Source: Flavobacterium psychrophilum
GTDB taxonomy: Bacteria > Bacteroidota > Bacteroidia > Flavobacteriales > Flavobacteriaceae
Length of the DNA stretch: 45,258 bases
Direction of reading: 5' to 3'
Assembly: GCA_020720185.1 (NCBI GenBank)
Contig: DYPB01000003.1
Coordinates: forward strand, 1-45,258
The notes under the pieces are model-generated. The model did no database searches. It was not told the origin of the DNA and worked only from the letters and a program-made list of their open reading frames with translations. Positions 9,389 to 18,203 of this stretch are shown here, one piece after another. A program made the translations under genes and the position numbers. Within the stretch, counting starts at the first letter, position 1, and every line of letters begins with the position of its first letter.

Positions 9389-10461
9389 TAGTTTGTTTTA
9401 TTTTTTATTTTCTCTTTCTTCTCTTTTTTAACTTTTGGTTGTGCTTTCTTCAAGGCTTTTTCTGATTTAGATTTAGTTTTCTCTGCCTTTTTTTCGTTTT
9501 TATCTTGTTCTTTTTGTATTTTCTTTTCAGCAGCAATTTTCTTTTTTTCTGCTTTTTCCTCAGCATCAGAGATTTTTCTATCTCTCATCAAAGTTTCTTT
9601 ATAATTGCCGTCAAACCGCCATGAAACCCCTAATCCTCCGTATAATAAAGATGGTGTATCTTTTAAATTTTTACTAATAGACAAATCAACTTGAAGATTT
9701 TTATCTAATAAATGTGCCGCACCAGCAGTAATAATTCCGTCGGTATAATATTCACTTTTTATAATCGCTTTGTTTTCTAAAAATACCGACCAATAATCGT
9801 TCAAACCTTTCGTGTAAGTAATAACATAACCATAATTTATGGCTGGACTCATCAATTTATCAACAAAAAAATTCATTATCAAAACATTACTTCCAGGGAA
9901 TTGATTTTGAGTAATTAACATAACTTTTGGGGCAAAAGTCGGTTCTGTATAATCATACGCAAGAAATGGATTATTTGATAAATTTATATTTGTTCCAATA
10001 TATGCCGATACTGCTGGGATATAGTCACGCCATCTGAATTTATGTGAATTTTTCCAGCTATGAAGATCCACTTTTTCTTCATAATTTTTATACGGATCAT
10101 ACAATAAATATTTTGCTCCGAAAAGCATTTTCTTAAATCCGTTTCTATTTATAGTCTCATAAGCATCTTGAAATTTATCTTTTTGAAATTGTAAATTTGT
10201 ATTTACTTCTAATCTATCGTTCAAAAAACCATATCTAATGGCAATATCTGTGCCAAAACCATTAATGTTTTGTTCTAATAAATCGTGCTTCTCTTTAATA
10301 TAATAAGCACCAAATTCTATCTGAAAAACAGTTTGTCCTAACGAAAAGGCACTCATCGACTCGCCCGGACGATTAGAGTTGATAACATCTGTGTATTGTG
10401 CTAAACAAAAATTTATTGGTAACAGTATGAAAATCAAAGAAATAATTTTTATTTTAAACAT
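9388..10461 (-). CDS. Secreted outer-membrane transporter-like barrel with Lys-rich tail
   Basis: A 357-aa protein with a signal peptide (hydrophobic residues 5-20, ending CLAQ) and an outer-membrane barrel-like body of about 270 residues beginning INSNRPGESMSAFSLGQ. Flavobacterial proteins like this are usually labelled transporter or phenol-degradation MetA-like. The last 65 residues are a highly charged Lys/Glu-rich, probably helical tail (repeats such as AEEKAEKKKIAAEKK), which is unusual after a barrel. A promoter box lies at 10491-10498. The gene is coupled to the GNAT-like gene by TAATG. The function is unknown. Confidence 0.65.
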   Translation of the reverse strand: MFKIKIISLIFILLPINFCLAQYTDVINSNRPGESMSAFSLGQTVFQIEFGAYYIKEKHDLLEQNINGFGTDIAIRYGFLNDRLEVNTNLQFQKDKFQDAYETINRNGFKKMLFGAKYLLYDPYKNYEEKVDLHSWKNSHKFRWRDYIPAVSAYIGTNINLSNNPFLAYDYTEPTFAPKVMLITQNQFPGSNVLIMNFFVDKLMSPAINYGYVITYTKGLNDYWSVFLENKAIIKSEYYTDGIITAGAAHLLDKNLQVDLSISKNLKDTPSLLYGGLGVSWRFDGNYKETLMRDRKISDAEEKAEKKKIAAEKKIQKEQDKNEKKAEKTKSKSEKALKKAQPKVKKEKKEKIKNKTN

Positions 10462-10490
10462 TTTTATAAATTTTAACTCATTAGATTTTT

Positions 10491-10498
10491 CAAAAGTA
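10491..10498 (-). promoter_or_regulatory. -7 promoter box for the transporter-like gene
   Basis: On the minus strand this reads TACTTTTG, matching TAnnTTTG, 30 bp before the start codon at 10461. Confidence 0.5.
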
Positions 10499-10550
10499 AT
10501 AATTTATTATTTATTTAAGATGAAATTTTAAATTTGATGTATGGATTTAT

Positions 10551-10558
10551 TAAATTTG
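10551..10558 (+). promoter_or_regulatory. -7 promoter box for the DUF4834 gene
   Basis: TAAATTTG lies 20 bp before the ATG at 10579 and matches TAnnTTTG. Confidence 0.45.
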
Positions 10559-10578
10559 TCAAAAATATTTTTTAGTTT

Positions 10579-10857
10579 ATGCAAACAGCTTCGTTTACAG
10601 GTTTTATTCAAATGGTTATAGAAATTATGCTATTTTATTATGTTGTGAAATTTTTAGGTAGATTATTTATGCCTTATATTATCAAAAAAGCAGCTGAAAA
10701 AGTTGGTGAAAACTTTCAGGAACAATTTAAAAACACACAAAAGCAAAACAATTATAAGCAAAAAGACGGTGTAATTCTTGACGATTCTAAAGTTGAGAAA
10801 AAACCACAGACAAACAACAAAGTTGGCGAATATATTGATTTTGAGGAAATTAAATAA
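10579..10857 (+). CDS. DUF4834 family small membrane protein
   Basis: A 92-aa protein with one N-terminal membrane segment (about residues 8-32, including MVIEIMLFYYVVKFLGRLF), then a polar, basic tail (KKAAEKVGENFQEQFKNTQ) and an acidic C-terminus. This architecture and the motif FxxPYIxKKAAEKVxENF match DUF4834, a Bacteroidota-specific family of unknown function often encoded just before YfhO-family proteins, as here. The yfhO-like gene starts 64 bp downstream with its own -7 box. Confidence 0.75.
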   Translation: MQTASFTGFIQMVIEIMLFYYVVKFLGRLFMPYIIKKAAEKVGENFQEQFKNTQKQNNYKQKDGVILDDSKVEKKPQTNNKVGEYIDFEEIK

Positions 10858-10858
10858 G

Positions 10859-10866
10859 TAAATTTG
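10859..10866 (+). promoter_or_regulatory. -7 promoter box for the YfhO-family gene
   Basis: TAAATTTG begins right after the DUF4834 stop and lies 55 bp before the ATG at 10922. Confidence 0.4.
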
Positions 10867-10921
10867 TAAAATCAGACAAGAAATTTCAAACTAAATACCA
10901 TCAAAACTAATAACTTTTCTA

Positions 10922-13372
10922 ATGAAAAACCTACAAAAATTATTTCCACATTTACTTGCCTTAATTGGTTTTGTATTAATTTCTTTAATTTATTTTTATC
11001 CCGTCTTACAAGGAAAAAAAATATATCAATCTGATATTGTGCAATATACAGGTATGGCGAAAGAGCAAATTGATTTTCGTGCAAATAATCACAATCAAGA
11101 ACCTTATTGGACAAATTCAGCTTTCGGAGGAATGCCAACCTATCAATTAGGAGCAAAATATCCACACAATTATATCAAAAAAACTGACGAAACCATTCGT
11201 TTTTTGCCTCGTCCTGCCGATTATCTATTTTTATATTTTTTTGGTTTTTATATCCTAATGTTGGTTTTAAAAACAGATTCACTTAAAGCATTTTTCGGAG
11301 CTTTGGCCTTTGGTTTATCAACTTATCTCATTATTATTTTAGGTGTAGGACATAATGCAAAAGCACACGCTATTGGCTATATGCCTTTGGTTCTATCAGG
11401 GATACTTTTAGTTTTTAAGCACCGTTATATATTAGGTGGGATTTTGACCACACTTTCAGTTGCTTTGGAATTGAATGCCAATCACTTACAGATGACTTAT
11501 TATTTATTATTTTTAGTTTTTCCAATTTCAATTTATTTTGTTTACAAATTATTAAAAAATAAAGAAATTCAACATTTACCAAAGATAATTGGCGTTTTTT
11601 TGATAGCAATTATACTTGCATTAGGAACAAATGCAACCAATTTATTAGCAACTGCTGAATATTCAAAAACCAGTACTCGTGGCAAAAACGAATTAACATT
11701 TGACGAAGAAGGTAAAAAACTAACAAACGACAACTCATTGTCAAACAGTTATATAACCGAATATAGTTATGGTATAGCAGAAAGTTTTAATCTTATCGCA
11801 CCACGACTTTTTGGTGGCGGTAATTCTGAAAAATTAGATCAAAATTCAGAAACTTATAAATTTATTATAGAGCAAGGAGCAACAGATGAAGTAGCGAATG
11901 ATTTCGTAAAAGCTTTGCCTCTTTATTGGGGTAATCAGCCTATTGTTGCTGCTCCAGCCTATATCGGAGCAGTAATTTTTTTCTTGGCAATTTTAGGTTT
12001 ATTTACAGATGAACGAAAAATAAAATATGCCTTCTTGGCAGGAACAATGCTATCATTGATGCTCTCATGGGGCAAAAATTTTTCGTTATTAACCAATTTT
12101 TTAATAGAATATTTACCGTTATATAACAAATTTAGAGCTGTTTCTTCAATCCAAATTATATTAGAATTATGTATGCCAATTTTGGCAATTATGGGTTTAC
12201 ATTCGTTTTTTAAATTAGATAAAAACAACAAAATAAAACCATTAATATATTCGTTTTCAATAGCATTAGGGACAATAATTCTATTGTTTTTATCGAAATT
12301 TATGTTTGATTTTATTGGGCAAAACGACGGATATATGGCACAACAATATGGCAGAATTGGACAACCATTAATTAATGCCATCAAAACCGATAGACGCACC
12401 ATGTATAGTGCAGATTTATTAAGATCTGGTTTCTATATTATGGCAGTTTCTTTAGTCTTATGGCTGTCAATCAAAGAAAAATTAGCACAAAATACAGCCG
12501 TTATAATTATTGGACTTTTTATGGTTAGCGATTTGTTTTTTGTAGATCAAAAATATTTGAATGCCAAAGAATGTGGAAATCGTCCAAGTTTTGTTAGTGC
12601 CTATGAAGTTGATGAGCCTTTTCAACTTACTGCCGCCGATTCTCTAATCTTACAAGACCAATCAATATTTCGAGTTTTTGAAGTTTCAGGTAATTTAAGC
12701 AGTGCTCGAAGTTCTTATTTTCATCATTCGATAGGAGGTTATAGTGCTGTAAAACCACATAGAATGCAACAGTTATTTGATTATCAAATTGCAAAACAAA
12801 ACCTCGAAATGCTGAATATGTTGAATGTAAAATACATTATTCAGAAAGATAAAGAAGGTAATGATGTTGTGGGTGAAAACCCTGATATTAATGGAAATGC
12901 GTGGTTTGTTTCAGAAATCAAAACTGTAAATTCCGCAGATGAGGAAATGAAGGCGTTGGATAAAATTGATAGTAAAAATGTGGCAATAAGATTAAAAGAA
13001 GAAGATGAAAAGTCATTTGAATTAAAATTACCTTTTATTGTAGATAGTTTATCAACAATAAAAGTTGATATTTACAAACCAAATTACATAAAATACACCT
13101 CAAACAATAAAAAATATGGTTTTGCCGTTTTCTCTGAAAATTATTATAAAAATGGTTGGAAAGCAACAATTGATGGTAAAGAAAGTCCAATTTTTAGAGT
13201 AAATTATGTTTTAAGAGGCTTACAAATTCCTGCTGGAAACCACACAATTGAATTTAAGTTTGAGCCACAAGTTGTAAAAACAGGTAGTATTATCTCATTA
13301 ATTTCGTTTATAATAATGATTGGCTTAACTGGATTTTTTGTGTATTTGAAGAGAAATAAAATTAAAGAATAA
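10922..13372 (+). CDS. YfhO-family polytopic membrane protein (GT-C-like glycosyltransferase)
   Basis: An 816-aa integral membrane protein of the YfhO family. In Firmicutes, family members help glycosylate lipoteichoic acid; in Bacteroidota the role is unknown. There are about 12-13 hydrophobic segments from residue 8 to 545 and one at about 785-808. An extracytoplasmic domain lies at about 545-780, with the family motif SENYYKNGWKATIDGKES and an RGLQIPAGNHTIEFKF ending. The early loop GMAKEQIDFRANN and FGGMPTYQLG are typical of the Bacteroidota branch. Three genes downstream is a glycosyltransferase, and further on a flippase, so a role in surface-glycan assembly is plausible but inferred. 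Confidence 0.88.
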   Translation: MKNLQKLFPHLLALIGFVLISLIYFYPVLQGKKIYQSDIVQYTGMAKEQIDFRANNHNQEPYWTNSAFGGMPTYQLGAKYPHNYIKKTDETIRFLPRPADYLFLYFFGFYILMLVLKTDSLKAFFGALAFGLSTYLIIILGVGHNAKAHAIGYMPLVLSGILLVFKHRYILGGILTTLSVALELNANHLQMTYYLLFLVFPISIYFVYKLLKNKEIQHLPKIIGVFLIAIILALGTNATNLLATAEYSKTSTRGKNELTFDEEGKKLTNDNSLSNSYITEYSYGIAESFNLIAPRLFGGGNSEKLDQNSETYKFIIEQGATDEVANDFVKALPLYWGNQPIVAAPAYIGAVIFFLAILGLFTDERKIKYAFLAGTMLSLMLSWGKNFSLLTNFLIEYLPLYNKFRAVSSIQIILELCMPILAIMGLHSFFKLDKNNKIKPLIYSFSIALGTIILLFLSKFMFDFIGQNDGYMAQQYGRIGQPLINAIKTDRRTMYSADLLRSGFYIMAVSLVLWLSIKEKLAQNTAVIIIGLFMVSDLFFVDQKYLNAKECGNRPSFVSAYEVDEPFQLTAADSLILQDQSIFRVFEVSGNLSSARSSYFHHSIGGYSAVKPHRMQQLFDYQIAKQNLEMLNMLNVKYIIQKDKEGNDVVGENPDINGNAWFVSEIKTVNSADEEMKALDKIDSKNVAIRLKEEDEKSFELKLPFIVDSLSTIKVDIYKPNYIKYTSNNKKYGFAVFSENYYKNGWKATIDGKESPIFRVNYVLRGLQIPAGNHTIEFKFEPQVVKTGSIISLISFIIMIGLTGFFVYLKRNKIKE

Positions 13373-13561
13373 ATGAAAAATACTGCTTTACATCATGAAC
13401 ATCCAGATATTATGAATGCTCGATATATTGCTGAAGTTAATAAACTTAATTATCAACAACGGTTTGAAAAATTTATTTCTATCTATGAACTTTCTTATAA
13501 ATTACGAACAGCCAAAAGATATTCTTTAAAAAATAAATCTGATGAACAAACAAATTCTTGA
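13373..13561 (+). CDS. 62-aa protein upstream of a nucleotidyltransferase relic
   Basis: A small soluble protein beginning MKNTALHHEHPDIMNARY. It starts immediately after the YfhO stop codon, and its 3' end overlaps the nucleotidyltransferase start by 20 bp, a coupling typical of two-gene toxin-antitoxin or HEPN/MNT-like modules. I recognise no domain. Because the partner is broken, this gene may be a remnant that is still translated from the yfhO transcript. It is called a gene on grounds of position, coupling and ordinary composition. Confidence 0.55.
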   Translation: MKNTALHHEHPDIMNARYIAEVNKLNYQQRFEKFISIYELSYKLRTAKRYSLKNKSDEQTNS

Positions 13562-13864
13562 AATTTGGAAATTTTTAGGAGAGAACCATGTTAAATATTT
13601 AACAATTGGAGGACTTGCTGTTAATATTTATGGATATGGCAGAAATACTGGCCATATTGATATTTATATTGAAGATACCTTTGAAAATCGGGTAAACTTA
13701 CGAAATGCTATAAAATCAATTGGACTGGGTGATTACGAAAGTATTCAAACTATGCAATTTATTTTATTGATTATGATAACCTTATGATTTCAAAAAAAGC
13801 TTCAAACCGCCCAAAAGACTTATTAGATATTGAGGAATTGGAGCGGTTCAATAAAAATCTTTAA
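13542..13864 (+). pseudogene. Nucleotidyltransferase (MNT-like) relic with internal deletion
   Basis: The N-terminal part (about 73 residues) has the nucleotidyltransferase motif YLTIGGLAVNIYGYGRNTGHID. The frame ends at 13787. In another frame, directly after TMQF, the sequence reads IDYDNLMISKKASNRPKDLLDIEELERFNKNL in meaning (13754-13864; first residues IDYDNLMISKK), which is the usual C-terminus of this family. A central segment is therefore missing and the reading frame is changed. In addition, the family's GDID metal-binding motif reads GHID here, replacing a catalytic Asp. The protein is almost certainly inactive. The downstream glycosyltransferase starts 5 bp after the relic. Confidence 0.75.
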
Positions 13865-13868
13865 AACC

Positions 13869-15149
13869 TTGAAAAAAATCCTAATAATTTCCTACTATTT
13901 TCCTCCCGCAGGTGGTCCTGGGGTGCAACGCTGGTTGAAATTTGTCAAATATTTACCAGATTTTGGCATTCAGCCGATTGTGTATATTCCTGAAAATCCA
14001 ACTTATCCCATTGTAGATGAGAATTTAGTCGAAGAAATTTCGGATAAAGCCATTATCATCAAACACAAAATTTTTGAACCGTACCAAATTGCATCGTTTT
14101 TATCAAGCAAAAAAACTAAAAAAATCAGTTCTGGAATTATTCCAAATACTAAAAAACAAACCTTTTTGGAACGATTTTTATTATGGATTCGGGGCAACTT
14201 ATTTATACCAGATGCACGAGTTTTTTGGGTAAAACCATCGGTTAAACATTTAGAAAAATATATTATTGACCATCAAATAGATACGATAATCACCAGTGGT
14301 CCGCCGCATAGTTTACATTTAATTGGTTTGGAATTAAAACGCAAATTAAATATAAAATGGTTTGCAGATTTTAGAGACCCTTGGACAACTATTGGATACC
14401 ATAAAGCATTGAAATTGAGTAAGTATGCTGCGAAAAAACATCAGGATATGGAACGAGAAGTATTAAATACAGCCGATTCAATTATTGTTACCAGCAAAAC
14501 CACAAAAACAGAATTTGAATTGATTACTAGAAAACCAATTACTGTAATTACGAATGGATTTGATACTGAAAATATTGAAAAACAGGAACTTGACAATAAA
14601 TTCTCATTAGCACATATTGGCTCATTCTTATCTGAAAGAAACCCAAAAATTTTCTGGGAAAGTCTGTCAGAATTGTTAAATGAAATTCCAAACTTTGAAA
14701 ACCATTTACAGATAAAATTAATTGGAGCAGTTAGCGAATCAGTTTTGAAAACTATAACTGATTTTGGTTTAAAAAAACAGATTTTAAATCTAGGATATCT
14801 TTCTCATAAAGAAGCTGTTGTGCATCAAAAAAAATCACAAGTTTTATTATTAATAGAAATCAATTCACCCGAAACCAAGAGTATTATACCTGGAAAATTG
14901 TTTGAATATATGGTTTCTAATCGTCCGATTATTGCAATTGGTCCACAAGATTCTGACTTTGCCGAAATCATAACTTCTACAAATACAGGTGTTTTTTATA
15001 ATTATAACGAGAAAGATAAATTAAAAGCCGTAATTTTAGAGTATTACAACCAATATTTACAAGGAAAATTAAAAGCAAACGGTGTTGGAATTGAGCAATA
15101 TTCGAGAAAAAAATTGACGGAGAAATTGGCTTTTTTAATTAAAGATTAA
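13869..15149 (+). CDS. Glycosyltransferase, GT4-like fold
   Basis: A 426-aa cytoplasmic GT-B glycosyltransferase. The start KKILIISYYFPPAGGPGVQRWLKF is the acceptor-side Rossmann motif common in bacterial GT4 enzymes of glycan loci. Other motifs are TITSGPPHSLHLIGL, WFADFRDPW, IITNGFD-like VITNGFDTENI, and the donor-site region SIIPGKLFEYMVSNRPIIAIG with the conserved Glu. The start is TTG at 13869, because the alternative TTG at 13830 lies inside the preceding pseudogene. The flippase follows about 700 bp downstream after a toxin-antitoxin pair. The donor and acceptor sugars are unknown. Confidence 0.88.
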   Translation: MKKILIISYYFPPAGGPGVQRWLKFVKYLPDFGIQPIVYIPENPTYPIVDENLVEEISDKAIIIKHKIFEPYQIASFLSSKKTKKISSGIIPNTKKQTFLERFLLWIRGNLFIPDARVFWVKPSVKHLEKYIIDHQIDTIITSGPPHSLHLIGLELKRKLNIKWFADFRDPWTTIGYHKALKLSKYAAKKHQDMEREVLNTADSIIVTSKTTKTEFELITRKPITVITNGFDTENIEKQELDNKFSLAHIGSFLSERNPKIFWESLSELLNEIPNFENHLQIKLIGAVSESVLKTITDFGLKKQILNLGYLSHKEAVVHQKKSQVLLLIEINSPETKSIIPGKLFEYMVSNRPIIAIGPQDSDFAEIITSTNTGVFYNYNEKDKLKAVILEYYNQYLQGKLKANGVGIEQYSRKKLTEKLAFLIKD

Positions 15150-15196
15150 AGATTAAAAGTTATAAGTTACAAAAAAATAATTTACACAAAAAATCC

Positions 15197-15204
15197 TATC
15201 TTTG
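15197..15204 (+). promoter_or_regulatory. -7 promoter box for the antitoxin-toxin pair
   Basis: TATCTTTG lies 12 bp before the ATG at 15217 and matches TAnnTTTG, giving a very short leader. Confidence 0.5.
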
Positions 15205-15216
15205 TAAAAAAACATC

Positions 15217-15372
15217 ATGGAAACGAAAGAAAAAAAAACAGTTAAAAACAGAACATCAAAAGAAATTAACTATGTAATTGTTGATGGCAAAAAAATGTCA
15301 AGAACTTGGGCAGCAATGCTAGCAAATAAAGGTACAGGTAAAATATTAGATATGAGAGCGGTTTTAAAATAG
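15217..15372 (+). CDS. Small antitoxin of a PIN-toxin pair
   Basis: A 51-aa ORF starting METKEKKTVKNRTSKE and ending ILDMRAVLK. It sits directly behind a Bacteroidota promoter box and 7 bp before the PIN-domain gene, the arrangement of VapBC-type operons in which a short antitoxin precedes the toxin. The middle contains a strand-turn stretch, YVIVDGKKMSRTWAAMLANKG, resembling short Bacteroidota antitoxins with a conserved Trp. No classical DNA-binding domain is visible. The antitoxin role is inferred from position; the existence of the gene is well supported by promoter, spacing and frame. Confidence 0.7.
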   Translation: METKEKKTVKNRTSKEINYVIVDGKKMSRTWAAMLANKGTGKILDMRAVLK

Positions 15373-15379
15373 AAATATT

Positions 15380-15802
15380 ATGGATCGTTACTTATTAGAT
15401 ACAAATATTTTAATTTTTTTGCTTTTATCTGAATCTGACAAGCTTTGTGCTGAAGCATCCGATATTTTATATGACAACAGCAATCAATTATACACTAGTT
15501 CTGTTTGTGTGATGGAATTGTTGCAACTATATAAGATTAAAAAAATACAAGCTAAAAAATATTCAAATGCTACTGAATTATTTAATGCAATTGAAGATGA
15601 TTTCTTCATAAAAATTCTATCATTCGGTAAAGAGCATTTAACGGAACTTGCAAAACTAAAAATTGCCCTTAAACACAACGACCCTTTTGACCATTCGACA
15701 ATTGCCCATGCAATGGCTGAAAACCTTATTTTAGTTTCATCGGACAAAAAATTTAAAGAATATACTGGTCAAAATTTAAAATTTTCTTTTAATAAACGAT
15801 GA
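15380..15802 (+). CDS. PIN-domain RNase toxin, VapC-like
   Basis: A 140-aa protein with a PIN nuclease fold. The N-terminal MDRYLLDTNILIFLL carries the first metal-binding Asp, SVCVMELLQL carries the conserved Glu, and NDPFDHSTIAHAMAENLILVSSD carries the DPFDH motif with the C-terminal acidic residues. Family members cleave tRNA or rRNA when released from the antitoxin encoded just upstream. All expected catalytic acids are present, so the toxin looks intact. It lies between a glycosyltransferase and a flippase, so the pair may have inserted into a glycan locus. Confidence 0.88.
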   Translation: MDRYLLDTNILIFLLLSESDKLCAEASDILYDNSNQLYTSSVCVMELLQLYKIKKIQAKKYSNATELFNAIEDDFFIKILSFGKEHLTELAKLKIALKHNDPFDHSTIAHAMAENLILVSSDKKFKEYTGQNLKFSFNKR

Positions 15803-15842
15803 AAAAATCGTAATTCGTAATTTTTAATTCGTAATTGAATAA

Positions 15843-17333
15843 ATGGGAATAGTCAAAAACCAATCCATAAAAAACACTGTCATCACCTTTATTGGTTTTG
15901 GTATTGGAGCAATAAATGCTTTATTCTTATATACAAATTTTCTAGGAAAACTACATTACGGCATTGTAGCAACCATACTCTCGGGTGCTAATATTTTAAT
16001 GCCTTTTATGGCATTTGGAATGCACAATACGATGATTCGTTTTTTTTCGAGATATAAAACGGACAAAGAAAAAGAAGAGTTTTTGTCATTTGCTTTATTC
16101 TTTCCGTTGGTATTTATTGTGCCGTTTGTGGTATTTTTTTTTAGTTTTCAGGATCAATTTTTTAGTTTATGGAAAAAAAATCCAAGTTTAAAAAATTATT
16201 TTTGGCTTATTCCATTTGTAGGATTTTGTATGGGTTATTTCGAAATTTTTTATGCTTGGGCAAAAATAAAAATGCAATCAGTTATTGGTAATTTAATTAG
16301 TGAAGTACTTGGCAGAGTGATAATTATGTTTTTGCTATTGGCTTTAAACTTTAACTTGTTTTCAAAAGAAACCTTTATATATTTGGTTGCTTTATCTTAT
16401 TTTTTACAACTTATTTCTATGCTTTTTTATGCTTTTTCAATACAAAAACCAGTTTTTAGATTTGTAATTCCTAATAATTTAAAAGAAATTTTTAAGTATT
16501 CATTTTTTATAATTGTTTCTGGCGGTGTAGCGGTTATGCTAATCGATTTTGATAAAGTAATGATTCCGTTGTACAAGGAAATTAGCGATAATGCAGAATA
16601 TAGCGTTGCAATTTTTATTGCAACGGTAATTATAGTTCCAAGCCGTGCTATGACTCAAATTATTGCCCCAATTACTGCCAAATTTATCAATGATAATAAA
16701 TGGAAAGAATTAGATGACCTGTATAAAAAATCGGCAATTAATTTACAAGTTATTGGCGGATTATTAATGATTGGAATTTTGCTTAATATCAAACAATTAT
16801 ATCTAATAATTCCAAATGATTATAGTGGCGGAACAGCAGTAGTTTTTATGATTGGTCTCTCAAAATTTTACGATCTGATATTAGGAAACAATAATTCTAT
16901 AATCATAAACACAAAATATTATCGAACGGTTTTATTGCTAGGTATTTTTACAGTTTTATTAATGATTTTGTTAAATATGATTTTTATTCCAATTTATGGT
17001 ATTAATGGTTCGGCTTTTGCAACATTAATTACAGTATTGATTTACAATACTATAAAATTAATTTTTGTTGTAAAAAAAATGAAACTATTTCCATTTACAA
17101 TCAAAACCTTACAATCTTTTGGGATATTGATTATCGTTTTTTTACTGTTTTATTTTTGGGATTTTAATTTTAATCCTATTATCAATATTATTTTGAAATC
17201 AATTTTGATAACTCTAATTTATGTGTTTTTAAATTATAAAATGAAAATTTCTGAAGAAATTAATGAAGTTTTGGATAAATATTTTTCTAAAATATCTTTT
17301 CAATCTAATGTTTTCTTATTGATGTTTTTCTAA
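15843..17333 (+). CDS. Polysaccharide flippase (Wzx/MVF-type)
   Basis: A 496-aa membrane protein with 12-14 hydrophobic segments. It belongs to the oligosaccharide flippase branch of the MOP superfamily, which moves undecaprenyl-linked repeat units across the inner membrane. Family features are the start QSIKNTVITFIGFGIGAINALFLY and the central FKYSFFIIVSGGVAVMLIDFDKVMI, with conserved acidic residues. It is probably functionally linked to the upstream glycosyltransferase. The gap to the toxin gene holds only a short direct repeat of AATTCGTAATT. The substrate cannot be deduced. Confidence 0.88.
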   Translation: MGIVKNQSIKNTVITFIGFGIGAINALFLYTNFLGKLHYGIVATILSGANILMPFMAFGMHNTMIRFFSRYKTDKEKEEFLSFALFFPLVFIVPFVVFFFSFQDQFFSLWKKNPSLKNYFWLIPFVGFCMGYFEIFYAWAKIKMQSVIGNLISEVLGRVIIMFLLLALNFNLFSKETFIYLVALSYFLQLISMLFYAFSIQKPVFRFVIPNNLKEIFKYSFFIIVSGGVAVMLIDFDKVMIPLYKEISDNAEYSVAIFIATVIIVPSRAMTQIIAPITAKFINDNKWKELDDLYKKSAINLQVIGGLLMIGILLNIKQLYLIIPNDYSGGTAVVFMIGLSKFYDLILGNNNSIIINTKYYRTVLLLGIFTVLLMILLNMIFIPIYGINGSAFATLITVLIYNTIKLIFVVKKMKLFPFTIKTLQSFGILIIVFLLFYFWDFNFNPIINIILKSILITLIYVFLNYKMKISEEINEVLDKYFSKISFQSNVFLLMFF

Positions 17334-17344
17334 AATTATTTACT

Positions 17345-17389
17345 CAAAAAAAAACAGAAAGCCTCGTAGGTATTTGCCTACGAGACTTT
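17345..17389 (-). terminator. Terminator for the minus-strand secreted protein gene
   Basis: On the minus strand, 13-bp stem AAAGTCTCGTAGG / CCTACGAGGCTTT with a 6-nt loop and one G-U pair, followed by TCTG and a T9 run (17345-17353 region). The plus strand has a C-A mismatch and no T run, so it mainly serves the minus-strand gene. Confidence 0.75.
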
Positions 17390-17411
17390 CCAGCCAATCC
17401 AGCCAAACTAA

Positions 17412-18041
17412 TTATCTTCTTCCTTCTGCAGGACTTTTATCTTTATTTTCATTGTCTTTTTTGTAATAATAACTACTGTTGTTATTGTTGTAATTATTAA
17501 AATTATTGTCGTGATTATTACTATAACTCTGATTATTATTGTATGTAAAACCATAACTTTGTCTGCTTTTTACACTTCCAAACATATCTATTATTTCTCC
17601 AAAACGGTTGTAAACTATCTGCAAACCACCTATTTGTATTAATGAAAACCGATTGTATTTCATAAAAACAGTTCCTATTCTTGTTACTCTATTATTGAAA
17701 TCGTAGTTGATAAAGGTGTTTCCTATTCGTCTTACTCTCCCAAAATTGTCGTGCTCTATCAATATTCCAAAATCTTGTGGCATTCTGTTCATCTCTATAT
17801 CTTTCCGTCCTGCGGTTTTATAATAATATCCTCCTTGAGAATCATCTGGATGGGTATTGAAATCAAATTCTCCGTTAGCAAATACAAAAAACTCAATGCC
17901 TCTTTCGTTAAATTGTATTGGCTCGTTTGCATTAAAACGATTTTCTGTCTTGTTACGATCATCTAAAATTATTATTTTTTCAGATGCTTTCGCTATGCTT
18001 CCTATCAAAACCATAGCTACTAGAATTGTATTTTTTTTCAT
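17412..18041 (-). CDS. Secreted Asn-rich protein of unknown function
   Basis: A 209-aa protein with a signal peptide (MKKNTILVAMVLIGSIAKA). The middle region contains repeated strand units with Arg-Ile/Val-Gly cores (GRVRRIGNTFINYD, NRVTRIGTVFMKYN, then a third around GGLQIVYNRFG), typical of a Flavobacteriaceae-specific family with the start RGIEFFVFANGEFDFNT. The last 45 residues are low complexity, rich in Asn, Tyr and Ser, ending with a charged tail. No enzyme motif is seen. It probably acts in the periplasm or at the cell surface. It is monocistronic with its own terminator. Confidence 0.65.
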   Translation of the reverse strand: MKKNTILVAMVLIGSIAKASEKIIILDDRNKTENRFNANEPIQFNERGIEFFVFANGEFDFNTHPDDSQGGYYYKTAGRKDIEMNRMPQDFGILIEHDNFGRVRRIGNTFINYDFNNRVTRIGTVFMKYNRFSLIQIGGLQIVYNRFGEIIDMFGSVKSRQSYGFTYNNNQSYSNNHDNNFNNYNNNNSSYYYKKDNENKDKSPAEGRR

Positions 18042-18203
18042 TGTAAATAAAATTTAAATTTACCTACTCTTTCGATTTTCGGTTATTTCGAACCATTTAT
18101 TTTGGTTATTTGGTGTATTACAAATTTCGTGCCAAACTTTTTAGTTCAGATTTAATCCTATTTTCCATTATGGAACATTATAAAACTAATACCCATCTTT
18201 AGT

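Noticed and set aside
11959..12402. 147-codon open frame on the minus strand
   Set aside because: It is antisense to the membrane protein YfhO, with no promoter, start context or recognisable motif.
15808..15838. Direct repeat of AATTCGTAATT
   Set aside because: Two or three short AT-rich units without spacer regularity; too short for a CRISPR or an attachment site.
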